The notes below the pieces were generated by a model. It saw only the letters and a list, made by a program, of their open reading frames with translations, was not told the DNA's origin and searched no databases. A program made the position numbers and the translations under genes. A stretch of 64,000 nt of DNA, taken from the NCBI GenBank assembly GCA_018222915.1, contig JAAEZI010000003.1, positions 98,895-162,894 of the forward strand, written 5' to 3'. Shown in pieces: positions 61,543-64,000 of the stretch. Position 1 is the first letter of the stretch; each line of letters opens with the position of its first letter. Origin of the DNA: Algicola sp. (GTDB taxonomy: Bacteria; Bacteroidota; Bacteroidia; Flavobacteriales; Flavobacteriaceae).

Positions 61543-64000
61543 ATGAAAACTATTACTCAAAGATTCACCTATACTGTATGCGCTATTTTAGCTGTTTGTT
61601 CATTAATGGCTTTCAAAGCATATCACAACGAGAACTCAAAGAATTACATTGAAAAAATATATACACAAACAGATAGAAGCTTCTATTTTCCTGGAGAAAC
61701 TATTTGGTTTAAATCCTATGTAGTACTAGAGGATAATTCGGTTTCCAATATTAGTGATATTGTAAATGCCCAATTAATTTCACCAAAAGGTGCCGTTATA
61801 AAAACATTAAAACTCGCCATGAAAGACGGTTACGTATATGGCAATTTTCATGTTAATGATGATTGGCTTGGCGGTCAATACACATTAAAAGTGTTTACGA
61901 ATTGGATGCGAAATTTTGGTGATGAACACCTATTTACCAAGAAACTAACCATTCAAAAAATTGTTAACCCGAACCTCTTACTCAAATTAAAATTTGAAAA
62001 AGAAGGCTATGGTATCAATTCGGAAGTTTTTGCAAACTTTGAAGTAAAAGACCTAAAGAACCAACCGCTTAGCAATCATGAAATTGCTTATGTCGTTTCA
62101 GTCAAAGGTGAAAAAATTATTTCAAAAACAATACTCACAGATGCCTCTGGAAAGGCCACGCCAAACTTTTTACTGCCGAAAGATTTAAACTCTACAGATG
62201 TCACTCTAAATATCCTCATACCTTATAACGGTACTACCGAATCCATTTCAAGAAGTGTCCCTGTAACACTAGATAATTTAGACTTACAGTTTTTTCCTGA
62301 AAGCGGGAAAATTATTGCAGGAACTCAAAACACCGTCGCTTTCAAAGCCATGGATGAATTTGGTAAACCCGTTGACGTTGCTGGCGATATTTTAAATGCT
62401 GACGGTCAAATTATTACTGAGTTCTCTAGTTTTCACGACGGCATGGGTTGCGTGAGTCTTCATGCTGAAACTGGTGAAAATTATGTGGCGAAATTAAAAT
62501 CTCCTTTTGTTTCCGAAAGACAAATTAAACTTCCCAAAGTTTATAAAAACGGCACCAAGTTTTCGGTCAAAATTCATAAATCAGAAGCAGAAGTAATGGT
62601 GCATACAACAGAAAAAAAGCCATTAGTTTTAGAAGTGACTAGTGCATCCAAAGTCCTGCTGCAAAAAAAGATTTCAACGAAACATCGAAGCTTCCGCATC
62701 AATACAGAATCATTTCCCATGGGTATTACAAAATTCAGCATAAAAAATACTTCGGGACATATTGAAGCAGAAAGATTGGTCTTTGTAAATGCCCACAAAC
62801 AACTTTGTATCAATATTGATATTGATAAATCTACCTATCAGGCGCGAGAAAAAGTAAAGTTAGCCATAACTACAAAAGATGGTACGGGCAAGCCTTTGCC
62901 TTCAAACCTTTCAATTGCAGTTGCAGACAATAAATTGGTGTCATTTGCCGATGATCAACAAGACCACATTTTGTCTTATCTATTAATGTCCTCTGAATTA
63001 AAAGGAAACATCCATAAGCCAGGGTATTATTTTAATCCTACAAAAGCGAAGTCCTACCAAGCGATAGACTATGTTATGTTAACTCATGGTTGGAGAGACT
63101 ACCAACATAAGTCTTTTGATAATGCTCAATATATGCCAGATCATCATGCCATACAAACTGGAACCATTGTAGACAAAAAAGGGAATCCGATGTTTGCACG
63201 TTTGCTTCTACTCGATAATCAAGGTAATCAAGTACTTCTATTTGAAACTGAACCCGATGGCTCATTTGCATTTAAGTTTAAAGAAAAAACTTCTCTTGTG
63301 TTATTGGCATTTCGAGACGATGGAAAACCCGTATTTATAAAAAAGACTGACCTTATTAATGCCAGTTATGAGAGTGACAATATGCTCATCGAACAAGAGA
63401 ACAAAGAAATTCCAAGGCCATTTGAGAGGTTCCAAAAACCAACAGACAAAATCATCAAAAAAAAGGCAAGAGTCGCTGTTTCAATGAACGAAGATACAAA
63501 CAATTTGGATGAGGTGATTATTGAAGCTTATAGTTTATTAAACAGCGCTTCTAAAACTGCGGCTTCAATTACGACGATTTCAGCAGAATCCATCGAGAAT
63601 AGACCCTATGCCTCTGTCGCTCAAACGTTGCAAGGTCAAATTGCAGGATTACAAATAACAAGTGGATCAGGTCAGCCTGGAGCAAATACAACTGTATTAT
63701 TAAGAGGGTCAAGTAGTATGAGTGGTCATAACGAGCCTTTATTTGTGGTAGATGGTGTTCCTGTTAATCAAAACATTATTGGACGGTTGAGTGCTTCAGA
63801 AATTAAACAAATAACCATTATTAAAGACGCCTCAGCTACAGCCTTATATGGCTGTAGAGCTGCTAACGGAGTTGTGGTAATATCAACCAATACTGAAGGT
63901 TATATCAATAACTACGGAAAGAAAAAACTCAATAGTAAACGTTTCAACAATTACGCGATTCAACATTTTTATCACAACAAAAACAGACATCTTGACAAAC
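61543..64000 (+). CDS. macroglobulin-like (MG2) protein carrying a SusC-type plug domain, partial at window end
   Basis: An open frame from ATG 61543 with no stop by base 64000 (at least 819 codons). Signal peptide (about 1-26). MG2 domain of the alpha-2-macroglobulin type (about 30-130, QTDRSFYFPGETIWFKSY). More MG-like domains to about 500. A carboxypeptidase regulatory-like segment (about 540-600). LDEVIIEAY (655-663) resembles the TonB-box region of SusC. A plug domain (about 670-785) has LLRGSSSMSGHNEPLFVVDGV and ALYGCRAANGVVVIS. The sequence after the plug is not barrel-like as far as visible. The gene starts 5 nt after the plugless barrel gene. Confidence 0.85.
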   Translation, partial: MKTITQRFTYTVCAILAVCSLMAFKAYHNENSKNYIEKIYTQTDRSFYFPGETIWFKSYVVLEDNSVSNISDIVNAQLISPKGAVIKTLKLAMKDGYVYGNFHVNDDWLGGQYTLKVFTNWMRNFGDEHLFTKKLTIQKIVNPNLLLKLKFEKEGYGINSEVFANFEVKDLKNQPLSNHEIAYVVSVKGEKIISKTILTDASGKATPNFLLPKDLNSTDVTLNILIPYNGTTESISRSVPVTLDNLDLQFFPESGKIIAGTQNTVAFKAMDEFGKPVDVAGDILNADGQIITEFSSFHDGMGCVSLHAETGENYVAKLKSPFVSERQIKLPKVYKNGTKFSVKIHKSEAEVMVHTTEKKPLVLEVTSASKVLLQKKISTKHRSFRINTESFPMGITKFSIKNTSGHIEAERLVFVNAHKQLCINIDIDKSTYQAREKVKLAITTKDGTGKPLPSNLSIAVADNKLVSFADDQQDHILSYLLMSSELKGNIHKPGYYFNPTKAKSYQAIDYVMLTHGWRDYQHKSFDNAQYMPDHHAIQTGTIVDKKGNPMFARLLLLDNQGNQVLLFETEPDGSFAFKFKEKTSLVLLAFRDDGKPVFIKKTDLINASYESDNMLIEQENKEIPRPFERFQKPTDKIIKKKARVAVSMNEDTNNLDEVIIEAYSLLNSASKTAASITTISAESIENRPYASVAQTLQGQIAGLQITSGSGQPGANTTVLLRGSSSMSGHNEPLFVVDGVPVNQNIIGRLSASEIKQITIIKDASATALYGCRAANGVVVISTNTEGYINNYGKKKLNSKRFNNYAIQHFYHNKNRHLDK

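Noticed and set aside
61543..64000. A frameshifted SusC gene whose plug and barrel were split by an error
   Set aside because: The barrel gene is upstream, not downstream, of the plug gene, has its own signal peptide and regulatory domain, and the plug gene has a long MG-domain N-terminus. This is a two-gene architecture, not a broken one.

Overview
The window is a low-GC, gene-dense chromosomal segment from a member of the Bacteroidota, most likely a marine Flavobacteriaceae. Evidence: repeated promoter-like TAnnTTTG (-7) boxes with upstream TTG (-33), almost no Shine-Dalgarno sequences, a type IX secretion (T9SS) C-terminal sorting domain, a SusC-type outer-membrane barrel, an OmpA protein with thrombospondin type 3 repeats, a fused succinate dehydrogenase cytochrome b, and the acpP-fabF-rnc-IPExxxVDY-pyk gene order. 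I cannot name the species. There are no insertion sequences, prophages, CRISPR arrays or rRNA genes. One tRNA (Ala-GGC) is present.

Layout. 0-5 kb: alpha/beta hydrolase, class C beta-lactamase-like serine hydrolase, BrnQ-type amino-acid carrier, Xaa-Pro aminopeptidase. 5-11 kb: secreted metzincin with T9SS tag, large Asp-box (BNR) propeller protein, unknown lipoprotein. 11-15.6 kb: sdhCAB and, convergently, rplU-rpmA with an unusual L21 extension. 15.9-21.4 kb: a pair of M16 peptidases, EamA transporter, HMA lipoprotein, CYTH protein. 21.4-27.4 kb: dinB, then the glyoxylate shunt (aceB, aceA) divergent from a ScfR/RamB-like regulator, with a candidate operator between them. 27.4-31.8 kb: acpP-fabF-rnc and IPExxxVDY-pyk on the minus strand, with an intrinsic-terminator-like hairpin inside the start of rnc. 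32-36 kb: purN, an RNase HI-like gene, a PfkB kinase and a long PurF paralogue. 36.1-36.7 kb: a gene-free stretch with two tandem copies of what looks like a small RNA gene. 36.7-50 kb: superoxide dismutase, AddA- and AddB-like recombination nucleases separated by kbl and ompA, a hydrolase, an orphan hybrid histidine kinase, tRNA-Ala and a universal stress protein. 50-58.5 kb: GNAT, MATE, a 32-residue membrane protein, 2OG-Fe(II) oxygenase, queD-lpxH, and an osmC-recJ-MFS group divergent from an AhpD-like gene. 58.7-64 kb: a SusC-like barrel with no plug domain, followed at once by a macroglobulin-like protein that carries a TonB-box-like segment and a SusC-type plug. The second gene runs off the window.

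How the genes work together. Much of the window is core metabolism: SDH plus the glyoxylate shunt and pyruvate kinase suggest growth on acetate or fatty acids under control of the aceBA-linked regulator. Lipid synthesis (acpP, fabF, lpxH), purine synthesis (purN, PurF paralogue) and DNA repair (dinB, recJ, AddAB-like) are ordinary. The most notable observations are the split plug/barrel gene pair at the right edge, the tandem small RNA candidates at 36.25-36.63 kb, the hairpin inside rnc, and the AGCGAA operator between the regulator and aceB.
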